In this document: piece by piece, positions 8,561 to 18,793 of the stretch
Position numbering within the stretch: the stretch's first letter is position 1
Layout of the letters: every line of letters begins with the position of its first letter
Notes under the pieces: generated by a model
Database searches by the model: none
What the model was told of the DNA's origin: nothing
What the model saw: the letters and a program-made list of their open reading frames with translations, nothing else
Program-made: the position numbers and the translations under genes
NCBI RefSeq assembly: GCF_000160035.2
Contig: NZ_KI535370.1
Span: 307,717 to 371,716, forward strand
Length of the DNA: 64,000 nt
Direction of reading: 5' to 3'
Source of the DNA: Catonella morbi ATCC 51271
GTDB lineage: Bacteria; Bacillota; Clostridia; Lachnospirales; Lachnospiraceae

Positions 8561-8622
8561 GATTATAATACAACATTTTTGTCTATTAGTGCAACTACCT
8601 TTGTAGGTTTTGTATTATAATC
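8561..8622. promoter_or_regulatory. Divergent promoter region with 13-bp inverted repeat
   Basis: GATTATAATACAA (8561-8573) is perfectly mirrored by TTGTATTATAATC (8610-8622). Each arm contains TATAAT reading outward, at 8562-8567 on the minus strand and 8616-8621 on the plus strand, so each gene gets a consensus -10. No good -35 is found at 17 bases for either. Activator sites between or beside the arms are inferred. Confidence 0.5.
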
Positions 8623-8691
8623 ATATCAACATCCCTATTAATTTAGTAGAATTTATTGATGTTTCAAATATAACAAAGGACGTGCTTACCA

Positions 8692-10578
8692 ATGAAAATA
8701 ACAAACAATAAGCTTTCACTTAATTTTGATGAAAATACTCTGAGATTTATTATATCTGCTAACGGAACAGAATGGCAGACCAAAACCGATTTTTCTCCCT
8801 TTATAAAAACAGCGGATAAAATTATATATTTTAAGGAAGCCTCGGTTATAAGCCATAAGGAAGTTATAACCGGTGTCGGAAAGGGCATACTAAGCAGATT
8901 TGAAGGCTATGAATCAGGAATTGTATTTGAAACCTTTGTATGGATTGAAAACACAACCAATGATATTTATTTTGAATGGATACCTATCGAAGAAGGTTCT
9001 ACAAATGTAGACTATATATATTGGCCGGGAGAGTTTGAATTTAACAAAGATAGTTCAGACTGGTACACCTTGCTTCCTAAACAGCAAGGTTTGCTTATCC
9101 CAAATAACCGGAGCACCGAGTTTAGGCCGGACGGATTCAACGGCAGATTTGGTACAGCCAGCGCCTACCTTCCGTTCTTTTCACAGATTAAAGAAGGAGA
9201 AGGTTACATAGCTATCAGCCTTACCCCTTGGAACATGGGCTACTATGCTATGCACCCTGAAAATGGCGGGTATACCTCAGTAGGCTTCAGACTTGAAAAT
9301 AGTCTTGGCAAGATGGATTACCGCAGAATAATGAGATATTCCTTCCTTACTTCCTGCGATTATAATGATATTTGCAAGCTTTACAGAAATTTTGCGATAG
9401 AAACAGGCAGACTTAAGACCTTAGAAGAAAAGGCAGTAAGAACTCCTTCTATAAATAATCTTATAGGCTGCGCCTTCGTACATAAGGGAATTAAAACCTG
9501 TGTACAGTCCGATTCAGACTTTTTTGATGCAGCTGCTCCCGATAAAAACAATCATCTCACAAGCTTTAAGAAAAGAGCTGAAGAAATGAGGGAGTTGAAA
9601 AGTCTTGGCGTGGATAAGCTCTATCTACATCTTGATGGCTGGGCAGAGCCCGGCTATGACAATAATCATCCCGACTACCTTCCTGCCTGCGCCGAAGCCG
9701 GTGGTTGGGAAGGGATGAAGGAACTTTCTGACACTATGAAAGAACTTGGCTTTATGTTCGGAATTCATGACCAGTACAGAGATTTTTATAAAAAGGCCAA
9801 AAGCTATAGTGATGATCTTGCCTGTATGAGTCCTGACGGAAGTATATACACTCACAAAAGATGGGCAGGAGGACCACAAAGCTACCTTTGTACCACACAG
9901 GCTCCTTATTACGTAAAGAGAAATTTTACTGAAATAGCAAAACATAACATCCACCTCGATTGTGCCTATCTGGATGTGTTTACCTGTAATGAAGGAGATG
10001 AATGTGCCAACCCGCATCACCGTATGACCAGATGTGATTCTTACAGATATAGAAATAAATGCTTTGATTACCTGCTTTCAAAGAATATACTTCCAAGTTC
10101 CGAAGAAGTGAATGACTGGTGTATGAAAAGCCTTGTATTTTGCCATTATACACCTTATGATTTTATGTTACATGAACCGGGAAGTCCTAAAACCGGTATA
10201 CCTGTACCATTGTTCAACCTTGTCTACCATGATTGTGTAATAGAGCCTTGGATGATGGATAAGGTAAGTGAAAATGAGGACTATATGCTCTATGCCCTTA
10301 TAAATGGCGGTGCCCCTTACCTTATTAGAGAGCCTGCTTATCCCGGCATAGACGGCTCATTTACCATAGATAATGACTTAAAACTTACAGATGATATAAA
10401 AAGAAGCAAGGTCGTATCAGACTTCCATGAAAAAGTTGCAAAGGCAGAGTTAATTAAACATGAGCTTCTTGATGAAACAGGCAGGAAGCAGGCTTCCACC
10501 TTTGCAAACGGATATAAGGTGATTGTGGACTTTGACACTTCCTCTTATGAGATTCTTATGTCTGATTCAGATAGTTAA
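8692..10578 (+). CDS. Putative cytosolic glycoside hydrolase (DUF5696/GH129-GH101-like)
   Basis: This 628-residue protein has no signal peptide. A beta-rich N-terminal part (about 1-250) precedes a TIM-barrel-like region (LYLHLDGWAEPGYDNNHPDYLP, FGIHDQYRDF, HLDCAYLDVFTCNEGDE). Asp428 in AYLDVF and Glu471 in PSSEE are candidate catalytic residues. Their 43-residue spacing resembles the nucleophile/acid-base pair I recall for GH129 alpha-N-acetylgalactosaminidases. The assignment to that clan is an inference from motifs, and the substrate is unknown. It leads an operon with a sugar ABC importer and lies opposite an AraC regulator, so it probably cleaves an imported oligosaccharide. AAAGGACG precedes the start. 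Confidence 0.6.
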   Translation: MKITNNKLSLNFDENTLRFIISANGTEWQTKTDFSPFIKTADKIIYFKEASVISHKEVITGVGKGILSRFEGYESGIVFETFVWIENTTNDIYFEWIPIEEGSTNVDYIYWPGEFEFNKDSSDWYTLLPKQQGLLIPNNRSTEFRPDGFNGRFGTASAYLPFFSQIKEGEGYIAISLTPWNMGYYAMHPENGGYTSVGFRLENSLGKMDYRRIMRYSFLTSCDYNDICKLYRNFAIETGRLKTLEEKAVRTPSINNLIGCAFVHKGIKTCVQSDSDFFDAAAPDKNNHLTSFKKRAEEMRELKSLGVDKLYLHLDGWAEPGYDNNHPDYLPACAEAGGWEGMKELSDTMKELGFMFGIHDQYRDFYKKAKSYSDDLACMSPDGSIYTHKRWAGGPQSYLCTTQAPYYVKRNFTEIAKHNIHLDCAYLDVFTCNEGDECANPHHRMTRCDSYRYRNKCFDYLLSKNILPSSEEVNDWCMKSLVFCHYTPYDFMLHEPGSPKTGIPVPLFNLVYHDCVIEPWMMDKVSENEDYMLYALINGGAPYLIREPAYPGIDGSFTIDNDLKLTDDIKRSKVVSDFHEKVAKAELIKHELLDETGRKQASTFANGYKVIVDFDTSSYEILMSDSDS

Positions 10579-10582
10579 CTAT

Positions 10583-10623
10583 AATTTGTCTATATCGAAA
10601 TTTTACTTTCATGTAGATAAATT
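10583..10623 (+). other. Intercistronic stem-loop
   Basis: AATTTGTCTATAT (10583-10595) pairs, with two G-T wobbles, with ATGTAGATAAATT (10611-10623). It lies between the glycosidase and the binding-protein gene. No T-tract follows, so it is more likely an RNA-stability or processing element than a terminator. Confidence 0.45.
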
Positions 10624-10734
10624 CAGCTAACAATTAGGTATAAATTATTTGCAGTAAATCAATCACTATGTATAAGCTTCTGAAATGTCAGCCCATAAGG
10701 GTTTGATATAAATAATAAGAAAAGGAGATTAGTT

Positions 10735-12057
10735 ATGAAAAAAGTTACAAAAAGATTCTTTGCATTACTTGCTACAGCAACTATGAGTATAGCTGCACTG
10801 GGAGCCTGCGGAAATAATGCAGCTTCTAATACTACAAAAAGCGGAACAGGTTCTGCTGTAAACTCCGCAAGCGGAGAAAAGGTTTCACTTGCACTCGGAA
10901 TCTGGGATGAAAAACAGCGTCCTATGACAGAAAAGCTTATTGAAGCTTACACAAAGGCTAATCCTAACGTATCTGTTGAAATCCAGCTCACACCTTATAA
11001 GGGTGGTGAATACTGGACTAAGCTTGAAGCAGCAGCTACAGGTGGTAAGGCTCCTGATGTATTCTGGCTAAATGTACTTCACCTTGATACTTATGCAGAG
11101 GGCGGTATACTTGCTGACCTTACAGACGCTATAGGAAAGTCAGATATCAAGGCAAGCTTCCCTGAGGCACTTGTAAACAACTATGTAAGAAACGGTGTAA
11201 ACTACGCTGTACCAAAAGATTTTGATACCAATGCACTCTGGTTCAATAAGGAAATTTTTGACAAAGCTAAAGTAGCTTATCCTACCAATGATATGACTTA
11301 TGATGACCTTATGGCTATGGCTGAAAATCTTAAAAAAGCCGGACTTGGTGATGGAGTATATCCATTTGCCTGCCCTGTAGACTTCCAGACCTGGTATTAT
11401 CAAACAGTATATGCAAATGGCGGATATATTCTTAGCGAAGATAAAATGTCAACAGGTTATGATGATCCTAAGACACAGGGTGGAATTCAGTGCTGGATAG
11501 ACTTTATTAACAAAGACCTTTCTCCTTCTTCCGCTTCTCTTGCAGAAACAAGTGCAGATGCTATGTTTGAAGCAGGACAGCTTGCAATGAATTTTGCAGG
11601 TTCTTACATGGTTCCTGAATATGCCGGCAATGAAACAATAAAAGATAAAATTGACTGTGTTGAAATCCCTACTTTTAACGGTGTTGAAGATAACTGTATC
11701 AACGGTTTAGGCTATGCCGTATATGAAGGAAGTCCAAACAAAGAAGCTGCAACTGCTTTTGCTATATGGCTTGGAAGCAAGGAAGCCATGAAGATTCAGG
11801 GTGAAGCCGGTGCTGTAATTTCAGCTAGAACAGACGCTCAGGATCTCTTTGCTAAAGCTAATTCAACATATAATCTTGCAGCCTATACCAATCACGCAGA
11901 CAAAGCATATCCACTTCCTGTTTGCAAGAATGCTGCCGAACTTTATGACCTTGAGTCAAAATCTCTTAACAAGGCTTACAGTGGCGAAATGAGTCTTGCA
12001 GATGTTTGCAAACAGCTTAAAACTGAGGCGGATGCGTTACTTGCCAAAAATAAATAG
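10735..12057 (+). CDS. Sugar ABC transporter substrate-binding lipoprotein
   Basis: This 440-residue exported lipoprotein has a signal peptide with lipobox LGAC at about residues 22-25, a short Ser/Thr linker, then a family-1 extracellular solute-binding fold. Typical features are LGIWDEKQRPMTEKLIEAYTKANPNV, GKAPDVFWLNVLHLDTYAEGGILADLTD and FAGSYMVPEY. It captures a sugar for the two permeases that follow by 18 and 13 bases. No cognate ATPase gene is present, so a shared MsmK-type ATPase encoded elsewhere is presumed. Start by GGAG and a standard lipoprotein N-terminus. Confidence 0.93.
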   Translation: MKKVTKRFFALLATATMSIAALGACGNNAASNTTKSGTGSAVNSASGEKVSLALGIWDEKQRPMTEKLIEAYTKANPNVSVEIQLTPYKGGEYWTKLEAAATGGKAPDVFWLNVLHLDTYAEGGILADLTDAIGKSDIKASFPEALVNNYVRNGVNYAVPKDFDTNALWFNKEIFDKAKVAYPTNDMTYDDLMAMAENLKKAGLGDGVYPFACPVDFQTWYYQTVYANGGYILSEDKMSTGYDDPKTQGGIQCWIDFINKDLSPSSASLAETSADAMFEAGQLAMNFAGSYMVPEYAGNETIKDKIDCVEIPTFNGVEDNCINGLGYAVYEGSPNKEAATAFAIWLGSKEAMKIQGEAGAVISARTDAQDLFAKANSTYNLAAYTNHADKAYPLPVCKNAAELYDLESKSLNKAYSGEMSLADVCKQLKTEADALLAKNK

Positions 12058-12075
12058 AATTTTTGAGAGGTAATT

Positions 12076-12996
12076 ATGGACAAACAACAGACTATGGTAA
12101 TCAAGAAAAAGAAGGTTACTGCCAGGCAGAAAAAAGACTGGGTTGCAGGCTACGTCTTAATAGCACCTGTCACTCTGGGTTTACTGGTATTTTACATCTG
12201 GCCGTTTATACAAAATTTCTGGTTTAGCTTTAATGATGTAAATAAGTTCAATGTTACACATTTCATTGGGTTTGATAACTATAAACAACTTATGGGAGAT
12301 AAGGAAGTATGGTCTACTTTCTTAAACACTCTGAAGTATGTAGTTTTTACCGTTCCTATAGGTCTGTTTTTGTCCATTTGCATTGCTGCACTGCTTAATG
12401 CGAAAATCCGTGGCACTTCTATTTACAGAACTCTGTATTTCCTTCCCTCTGTAACTATGGCCGCTGCCGTAGCTATGGTATGGAAATGGGTGTTCAATGA
12501 GAAAATGGGCATACTTAATTCTGTAATTGCAGGTCTTGGCGGTGAAAGAGTAGGATGGCTTACCAATCCTAAAACAGCACTTTTTATAGTAATGCTTGTC
12601 GGACTTTGGATGAGTGTCGGCTATAATATGATTATTCTATTAGCAGGAATGCAAGGCATACCAAAGACCTATTATGAGGCTGCTTCCATAGACGGTGCGG
12701 GAGGGTTAGCGCAATTTTTTAAAATTACCATTCCACTGCTTACACCTTCCATCTTCTTTGTTATGATAACCTCTATAATAAGTGGTTTTCAGGTGTTCGA
12801 TGTGGTTTATATGATGGTACTCAAATCAAACCCAGCCTACGAATCTACCCAGACTGTAGTTATGCTCTTCTACCGACAGGCATTTGACTATGGTTACAAA
12901 GGCTATGCTGCAGCTATATCAATCCTTATCTTTATCGCCATTATGATAGTGACCATTTTCCAGCTTATAGGCCAGAAGAAATGGGTTAATTACTAG
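12076..12996 (+). CDS. Sugar ABC transporter permease, MalF type
   Basis: This 306-residue membrane protein has about six transmembrane segments. It carries the MalF-type N-terminal region (GYVLIAPVTLGLLVFYIWPF) and the cytoplasmic EAA loop YYEAASIDGAGGLAQFFKITIPLL that contacts the ATPase. It pairs with the next gene to form the channel. A GAGAGG ribosome site precedes the ATG, and spacing to the neighbours indicates one operon with the binding lipoprotein. Confidence 0.94.
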   Translation: MDKQQTMVIKKKKVTARQKKDWVAGYVLIAPVTLGLLVFYIWPFIQNFWFSFNDVNKFNVTHFIGFDNYKQLMGDKEVWSTFLNTLKYVVFTVPIGLFLSICIAALLNAKIRGTSIYRTLYFLPSVTMAAAVAMVWKWVFNEKMGILNSVIAGLGGERVGWLTNPKTALFIVMLVGLWMSVGYNMIILLAGMQGIPKTYYEAASIDGAGGLAQFFKITIPLLTPSIFFVMITSIISGFQVFDVVYMMVLKSNPAYESTQTVVMLFYRQAFDYGYKGYAAAISILIFIAIMIVTIFQLIGQKKWVNY

Positions 12997-13009
12997 AAAG
13001 GAGGAAAAT

Positions 13010-13837
13010 ATGAAAAACAAACAGAAACTTAGAAAACTAATCATTCATCTCATCCTCCTAAGTGGTATCGGTGTTGTGATATTCCCATTTTTATGGATGG
13101 TACTTACTTCTTTTAAGGCAACCGGTGAAGCCATGCAAATACCACCTACAATCTTTCCAAAACAGTTTCTTATAGATGCTTACACACAGATTATAAGCTC
13201 TCTGCCTTTTGGACAGGTATATCTGAATACCTTTATATCAACCGTAGTCACAACTATTGCCCAGCTCATCTTCTGTGCTATGGCAGGATATGCTTTTGCA
13301 AGGATTGATTTTCCATTTAAAAATGTGATTTTTGTTGTGTTACTTTCAGTACTTATGGTTCCCGGACAGATTTTCCTTATTCCTCAGTACCTGATTGTTC
13401 AGAAAATGGACTTACTTGATTCAATACCTGCACTTTTTATTCCAAATCTTTTCAGTGCATTCGGAACTTTTCTGCTCAGACAGTTTTTTATGTCTTTGCC
13501 TAAAGAACTTGAAGAAGCCGCCCTCCTTGATGGTTGCAACCGCTTCCAGATATTCGGAAAAATAATGCTTCCTTTGGTTAAACCGGGGCTTGTTTCTCTT
13601 GCAATCTTTACTGCAAAGTTTGCCTGGAATGACTTTATGTGGCCACTTATAGTAAACACCTCCACTAAGAAAATGACACTCGGTCCTGCACTTTCAACCT
13701 TACAGGGACAGTACATCACCCAGTATCCTATGCAGATGGCAGGTGCAGTAATGGCTGTTATACCTATAATAGTATTATTTTTCATCTTCCAGAAGCAATT
13801 TATAGAGGGTGTTGCCCAATCAGGTATTAAAGGTTGA
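13010..13837 (+). CDS. Sugar ABC transporter permease, MalG type
   Basis: This 275-residue membrane protein has six predicted transmembrane segments. The MalG-family EAA loop is LEEAALLDGCNRFQIFGKIMLP, and the typical C-terminus GVAQSGIKG is present. It is the second half of the channel and the last gene of the operon. AAAGGAGG precedes the ATG. A terminator hairpin follows at 13899-13936. Confidence 0.94.
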   Translation: MKNKQKLRKLIIHLILLSGIGVVIFPFLWMVLTSFKATGEAMQIPPTIFPKQFLIDAYTQIISSLPFGQVYLNTFISTVVTTIAQLIFCAMAGYAFARIDFPFKNVIFVVLLSVLMVPGQIFLIPQYLIVQKMDLLDSIPALFIPNLFSAFGTFLLRQFFMSLPKELEEAALLDGCNRFQIFGKIMLPLVKPGLVSLAIFTAKFAWNDFMWPLIVNTSTKKMTLGPALSTLQGQYITQYPMQMAGAVMAVIPIIVLFFIFQKQFIEGVAQSGIKG

Positions 13838-13898
13838 TATGGCATCTTAATTATTCACTAAACTACACATAAAAGCCAATTAAAGCTTGCTGAAAAAT

Positions 13899-13936
13899 AA
13901 ACGGTACATTTTGAATCTCTTCAACCTGTACCGTTT
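13899..13936. terminator. Bidirectional terminator
   Basis: AACGGTACA and TGTACCGTT form the stem over an 18-base loop, with T-rich flanks on both strands. It separates the sugar-importer operon from the convergent CapA-like gene. Confidence 0.75.
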
Positions 13937-13968
13937 TACTTATTTCAAATCATCTGCAAAATATTAAA

Positions 13969-15135
13969 TCAATCCCAAAGCTTGCCCCAAACTTCGTTAC
14001 ATACCTTTTTGCAAAAGTCCAGTGAAAATGTGTAGTCCTGCGCTTTCATTACATTCTTCCTTGCAAGCTTTTCGGTGTAATCACTTAGTGGGTAGACACT
14101 TGAACCATAATGACCTCCGCCATTATGCATAACAGTAGCCTTTACACCGTATTTAGCAATTTTTACCTTGTTGTCAGCCCCTCTTTTAAGCTTAACTTTA
14201 GCAATACCGCCTATGTACCTGTCACCTACTCTGCCTGTAGACATTGTACTGTTTACAAAGTTGCCCAGAGAATAGTAGCATAGCATTTTATGACCTGTCT
14301 TTTTATCAATTACATATTTTATAGGCTCTATTACATGAGGATGACAGCCAAGCACAAGGTCAACTCCGTTCTCAACAAAAATTTTGCTCCAGGTCTTTTG
14401 ATACTCTGAAATTCCTCTGTAATACTCAGTACCCCAGTGTGGGCAGACTATAGTAAAATCAGCTTCTTTTTCTGCTCTCTTTATATCGCTTATTACTTCC
14501 TTTTTATTGAGATAATTAACTGCATAAGGCATGTCTTTCGGAAGAGGAATTCCGTTGGTTCCATAGGTATAATTAAGGATTGCAACCTTTATTCCGTTTT
14601 TCTCATAAATGCAAAGCTTATTCTTCTGCTTCCATGAGAGATTAATTCCGACTGTCTTTATCTGAGGATATTTCTTCCAGAAATTAAGACAATTGTATAT
14701 TCCCTGCTTACCTTTGTCCAGAGAGTGATTATTGCTGTGAAGAACTACATCAAAACCCGCATTTACAAGTGCATCTCCAAGCTCGTAAGGTCCGTTAAAT
14801 CTAGGGTACCCTGTAACTCCGAGCTCTTTTCCGCCTAAGATAGTTTCCTGATTTACTATGGCAAGATCGGCTTCTTGTATAAGAGGCTTGATTTTCTTAA
14901 ATATCGGGTTAAAATTATAACCACCCTTCCCATCTGCTGACCAGTATGCAAGTCTTAAATGCAAAAGCACATCTCCTGCCATAACCAAATCAAGTTCATT
15001 TTCTTTACTTTCTTTTTTAACTTTCTCTTTCTTAACTTCCTTTTTATTATCCGCAAATACTGTCTGTACCGGTGTTATATTTGCTGTAAATAAAATTAGT
15101 GAAAGTCCCAATGCTACAATTTTTTTAAGTTTCAT
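13969..15135 (-). CDS. Exported CapA-family metallophosphatase-like protein
   Basis: This 388-residue protein has an N-terminal signal peptide (about residues 1-29, ending near VFADN), a Lys/Glu-rich stretch (KKEVKKEKVKKESKEN), then the CapA/PGA-cap fold. Fold motifs are DLVMAGDVLLH, VNQETILG, HSNNHSLDKG, CPHWGTEY and LGCHPHVIEP, with Asp/His/Asn positions typical of metallophosphoesterases. Homologues are linked to poly-gamma-glutamate or cell-surface polymer biology, but no pgs genes lie nearby. The start at 15135 is chosen for its GGGGGAAG site and because the signal peptide begins there. An upstream in-frame ATG would add 18 residues. Confidence 0.85.
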   Translation of the reverse strand: MKLKKIVALGLSLILFTANITPVQTVFADNKKEVKKEKVKKESKENELDLVMAGDVLLHLRLAYWSADGKGGYNFNPIFKKIKPLIQEADLAIVNQETILGGKELGVTGYPRFNGPYELGDALVNAGFDVVLHSNNHSLDKGKQGIYNCLNFWKKYPQIKTVGINLSWKQKNKLCIYEKNGIKVAILNYTYGTNGIPLPKDMPYAVNYLNKKEVISDIKRAEKEADFTIVCPHWGTEYYRGISEYQKTWSKIFVENGVDLVLGCHPHVIEPIKYVIDKKTGHKMLCYYSLGNFVNSTMSTGRVGDRYIGGIAKVKLKRGADNKVKIAKYGVKATVMHNGGGHYGSSVYPLSDYTEKLARKNVMKAQDYTFSLDFCKKVCNEVWGKLWD

Positions 15136-15241
15136 AACTTCCCCCTTTTGTAATAAGCTGTCCAGGCTATTCTCAGATATATAGAACAATTTTTTTAGAA
15201 ATTGACTCCTGTATCAAAGATAATTTTTTAATTGCTTAAGT

Positions 15242-16684
15242 TTAGTTACTGAAAATCTCTTCCCCATTTGAAAGTATCTTGAATTTTTTAGTCTTAAAAT
15301 CAGCTATAAGCTCTGCTTTTTCTCCTTCAGCCTCTCTTATTATATGAAGTTTATCCTCATCTGTCGGAAGAATTTCAAATTTTCCATCAAGAGCAAAGGC
15401 TTTTGACGTATTTCTAAATTCCATAAGTTTAAGTAGATTTCTAACCACAGGTCTTTCTACTTCCTCATCCACTTCTTCTAAAGTATAATAATGTCTGTTA
15501 ATATTCCTACCTACCTTAGTTTCCTCAAGAAGCTTAAGGTCATTTTTACCGGCAAGAAGTCCTACATAGTACACCTGTGGAATACCCTTAGCAAAGAACT
15601 GTACTGCCCTTGCAAGCAGGTAAGCATCATCATTATCACCGCAAGCTGAATAGTACGAGCAGTTTACCTGATAGATATCAAGGTTATTATAAGCTGCTGT
15701 ATTATATATCTTTTTAACATTGGCACCAAACTTAAATATATCTTCTTTAGTCCTTTCAATTTCCTCATCAGGAAGCAAATCTTTAACGTCTACCACTCCA
15801 ATTCCGTCATGTGTATCGAGAGTTGTAAACTGCTTATTAGGGCATTTTAACAACCAGTCCTTAAGATACTTTGTCTGCCCGTAGTAAAGCGAATTAAGAA
15901 GAAGCATAGGAAGTGCAAAATCATATACAAAATATCCTTTTTCAGCTATTTTAAAAGGTATTGTATAATGTTCATGTATTTCAGGAAGAATAGTAACTCC
16001 TGTAGGTGTGAGCACATCTGTAACCTCTGCAAGAAGCTCCCATACATAAGGCTCTACGAAAAAGCAGCTTGTTCCAGCCTTTTTGGTCGCATAGGCAAAG
16101 GCATCCAGTCTTATGATAGCTGCCCCTCTTTTGGCCATGCCTGTTAAATTATCCACAAGGAATCTTTTAGCAGTATCAGAAGGACAGTTAATATCTATCT
16201 GTTCTTCATCAAAGGTACACCATACCTTTTCTGTAGTTCCGTCTTCAAAATGAGCTTCTACATAAGGCGCTCTGGGTTTTCTCTTATAAATTGCATCTAC
16301 TTCTGCCTCGGTAGGCTCTCCATTTTCCCAGAAATCTTTATATCTGATGAAAAGGTCTTTGTAAGGACTGTTATCCTTATTCTTTAAAAAATCTTTGTAA
16401 TAAGGGCTCTGTGCGCTTATATGGTTTAACATATAGTCAAACATAAGGTAATACTTTTCTGAAAGCCTTGTAACATCCTCCCAATCTCCAAAGGTCTCAT
16501 CTACTATGTCATATCTCATTGGAGCAAAACCTCTGTCCCCTGATGATGGAAAAAACGGCAAGATATGTACTCCGCCAAGAGCCTTACTGAAATGCTTATC
16601 AAGTACCTTAGAAAGGTCTTTAAGGTTATTTCCCATACAGTCAGCATAAGTAATGAGCATAATCCTGTTCTCAAGTTTTTTCAT
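15242..16684 (-). CDS. gtfA: Sucrose phosphorylase (GH13 subfamily 18)
   Basis: This 480-residue cytosolic enzyme splits sucrose with phosphate into alpha-glucose-1-phosphate and fructose. The family start (RIMLITYADCMGNNLKDL) and the active-site set are clear: nucleophile Asp194 in RLDAFAY, acid/base Glu235 in LPEIHEHY, and Asp293 in LDTHDGIGV. Length matches Bifidobacterium and Streptococcus enzymes. No sucrose transporter is adjacent, so it stands alone between a CapA-like gene and gdhA with its own promoter. A related glycoside phosphorylase specificity (e.g. sucrose 6'-phosphate or glucosylglycerate) cannot be excluded by eye. Confidence 0.88.
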   Translation of the reverse strand: MKKLENRIMLITYADCMGNNLKDLSKVLDKHFSKALGGVHILPFFPSSGDRGFAPMRYDIVDETFGDWEDVTRLSEKYYLMFDYMLNHISAQSPYYKDFLKNKDNSPYKDLFIRYKDFWENGEPTEAEVDAIYKRKPRAPYVEAHFEDGTTEKVWCTFDEEQIDINCPSDTAKRFLVDNLTGMAKRGAAIIRLDAFAYATKKAGTSCFFVEPYVWELLAEVTDVLTPTGVTILPEIHEHYTIPFKIAEKGYFVYDFALPMLLLNSLYYGQTKYLKDWLLKCPNKQFTTLDTHDGIGVVDVKDLLPDEEIERTKEDIFKFGANVKKIYNTAAYNNLDIYQVNCSYYSACGDNDDAYLLARAVQFFAKGIPQVYYVGLLAGKNDLKLLEETKVGRNINRHYYTLEEVDEEVERPVVRNLLKLMEFRNTSKAFALDGKFEILPTDEDKLHIIREAEGEKAELIADFKTKKFKILSNGEEIFSN

Positions 16685-16725
16685 AGACGTGTCTCCTTTT
16701 ATTTTTGTATGTGCCTTACTCTTTT

Positions 16726-16754
16726 AGTATAAGATATTTTGGGTGCCGGGGCAA
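16726..16754 (-). promoter_or_regulatory. Promoter of the sucrose phosphorylase gene
   Basis: TTGCCC (16749-16754), 17 bases, TATACT (16726-16731) on the minus strand, about 40 bases before the start codon. An AAAGGAG ribosome site follows. Confidence 0.6.
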
Positions 16755-16811
16755 GAAGAAAAAAGAAAGACCGAAATCTATTCTAACACTCCAATATCCT
16801 GATATTGAAAT

Positions 16812-16850
16812 AAAAAAACACCTGTCCCAAATATTTGAAACAAGTGCTTT
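16812..16850 (-). terminator. Terminator of gdhA
   Basis: A 13-pair stem, including G-T wobbles, built on CACTTG and CAGGTG is followed on the minus strand by seven T. It begins about 17 bases after the gdhA stop. Confidence 0.75.
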
Positions 16851-16866
16851 AATTATTCAATCTAAT

Positions 16867-18228
<1,362 letters not shown>

Positions 18229-18263
18229 TTAATCCTTGAATAATAAGAAATTATCCTAGCCCC

Positions 18264-18341
18264 CAATTATTAACACCATAGGTCACAGACCTCTTATTCC
18301 CCATAGTACAATAGGATAAATAGTTTTGGTCTGTGACTATG
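18264..18341 (-). repeat. Dispersed hairpin element, copy A (gdhA leader)
   Basis: CATAGGTCACAGACC (18277-18291) pairs with GGTCTGTGACTATG (18328-18341), leaving one bulged G. The whole segment from CAATTATT to the distal arm is about 80% identical to 54750-54824, in the same orientation. It lies inside the predicted transcribed leader of gdhA. Confidence 0.75.
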
Positions 18342-18388
18342 TATTTCCGAAGATGTTTCGTGAATAATTTGGGCTAAAATCTGTTTAC

Positions 18389-18417
18389 AGTATAAATGTA
18401 TGAAGTTTTCCTGTCAA
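18389..18417 (-). promoter_or_regulatory. Promoter of gdhA
   Basis: TTGACA (18412-18417), 17 bases, TATACT (18389-18394). It is near consensus and gives a leader of roughly 180 bases before the gdhA ATG. Confidence 0.75.
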
Positions 18418-18538
18418 CAGTTTTTAGTATCTTTGTATACAATTATACAAAATATATCATCTCGTTATATTTATTAATAGTTACGGCTTCTATCCACTTG
18501 CTAAAAATATTAAAAACTGTTTATATGTTATTTAAACC

Positions 18539-18571
18539 AAAAAACCCGCCTCACCATTACAGTAAGACGAG
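18539..18571 (-). terminator. Terminator of the opp operon
   Basis: CTCGTCTTAC and GTGAGGCGGG (minus strand) form a ten-pair stem with wobbles, followed by a T run. It lies just after the small one-TM gene. The remainder of 18202-18583 holds the gdhA leader and promoter. Confidence 0.75.
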
Positions 18572-18583
18572 CCTTTCTAAATT

Positions 18584-18793
18584 TTATAATGTTAATACAA
18601 ACATAATAATTCCGATTATAAGAAACAGCGGGCCAAAAACTAAAAGTGCAGAGATTACCATAGCCAGTATATCCTTAAACTCCAGCTTTTCTCTTTCCCT
18701 AAAGTCTTTTAACTCTTCCTCGGTTTCTTTCTCTTCTCCACTCAGATACCTCATTGTATCGTAGCTTCTGTCGAGCTTCTTTCCAAAAAACAT
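18584..18793 (-). CDS. Small one-TM protein coupled to oppF
   Basis: This 69-residue protein has a charged N-terminal half rich in Glu, Lys and Arg (LSGEEKETEEELKDFREREKL) and one C-terminal hydrophobic segment (about residues 45-68). A type of tail-anchored topology, with the charged part in the cytosol, is likely. Its ATG overlaps the oppF stop by one base (TAATG) and a terminator follows, so it is the last translated gene of the opp operon. I recognise no family. Coupling suggests that it serves the transporter, perhaps contacting the helical insert of OppF, but that is speculation. Confidence 0.7.
   Translation of the reverse strand: MFFGKKLDRSYDTMRYLSGEEKETEEELKDFREREKLEFKDILAMVISALLVFGPLFLIIGIIMFVLTL

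Noticed and set aside
10583-10623. Terminator after the glycosidase gene
   Set aside because: The stem is AT-rich and lacks a following T run, so the downstream importer genes are probably in the same operon.
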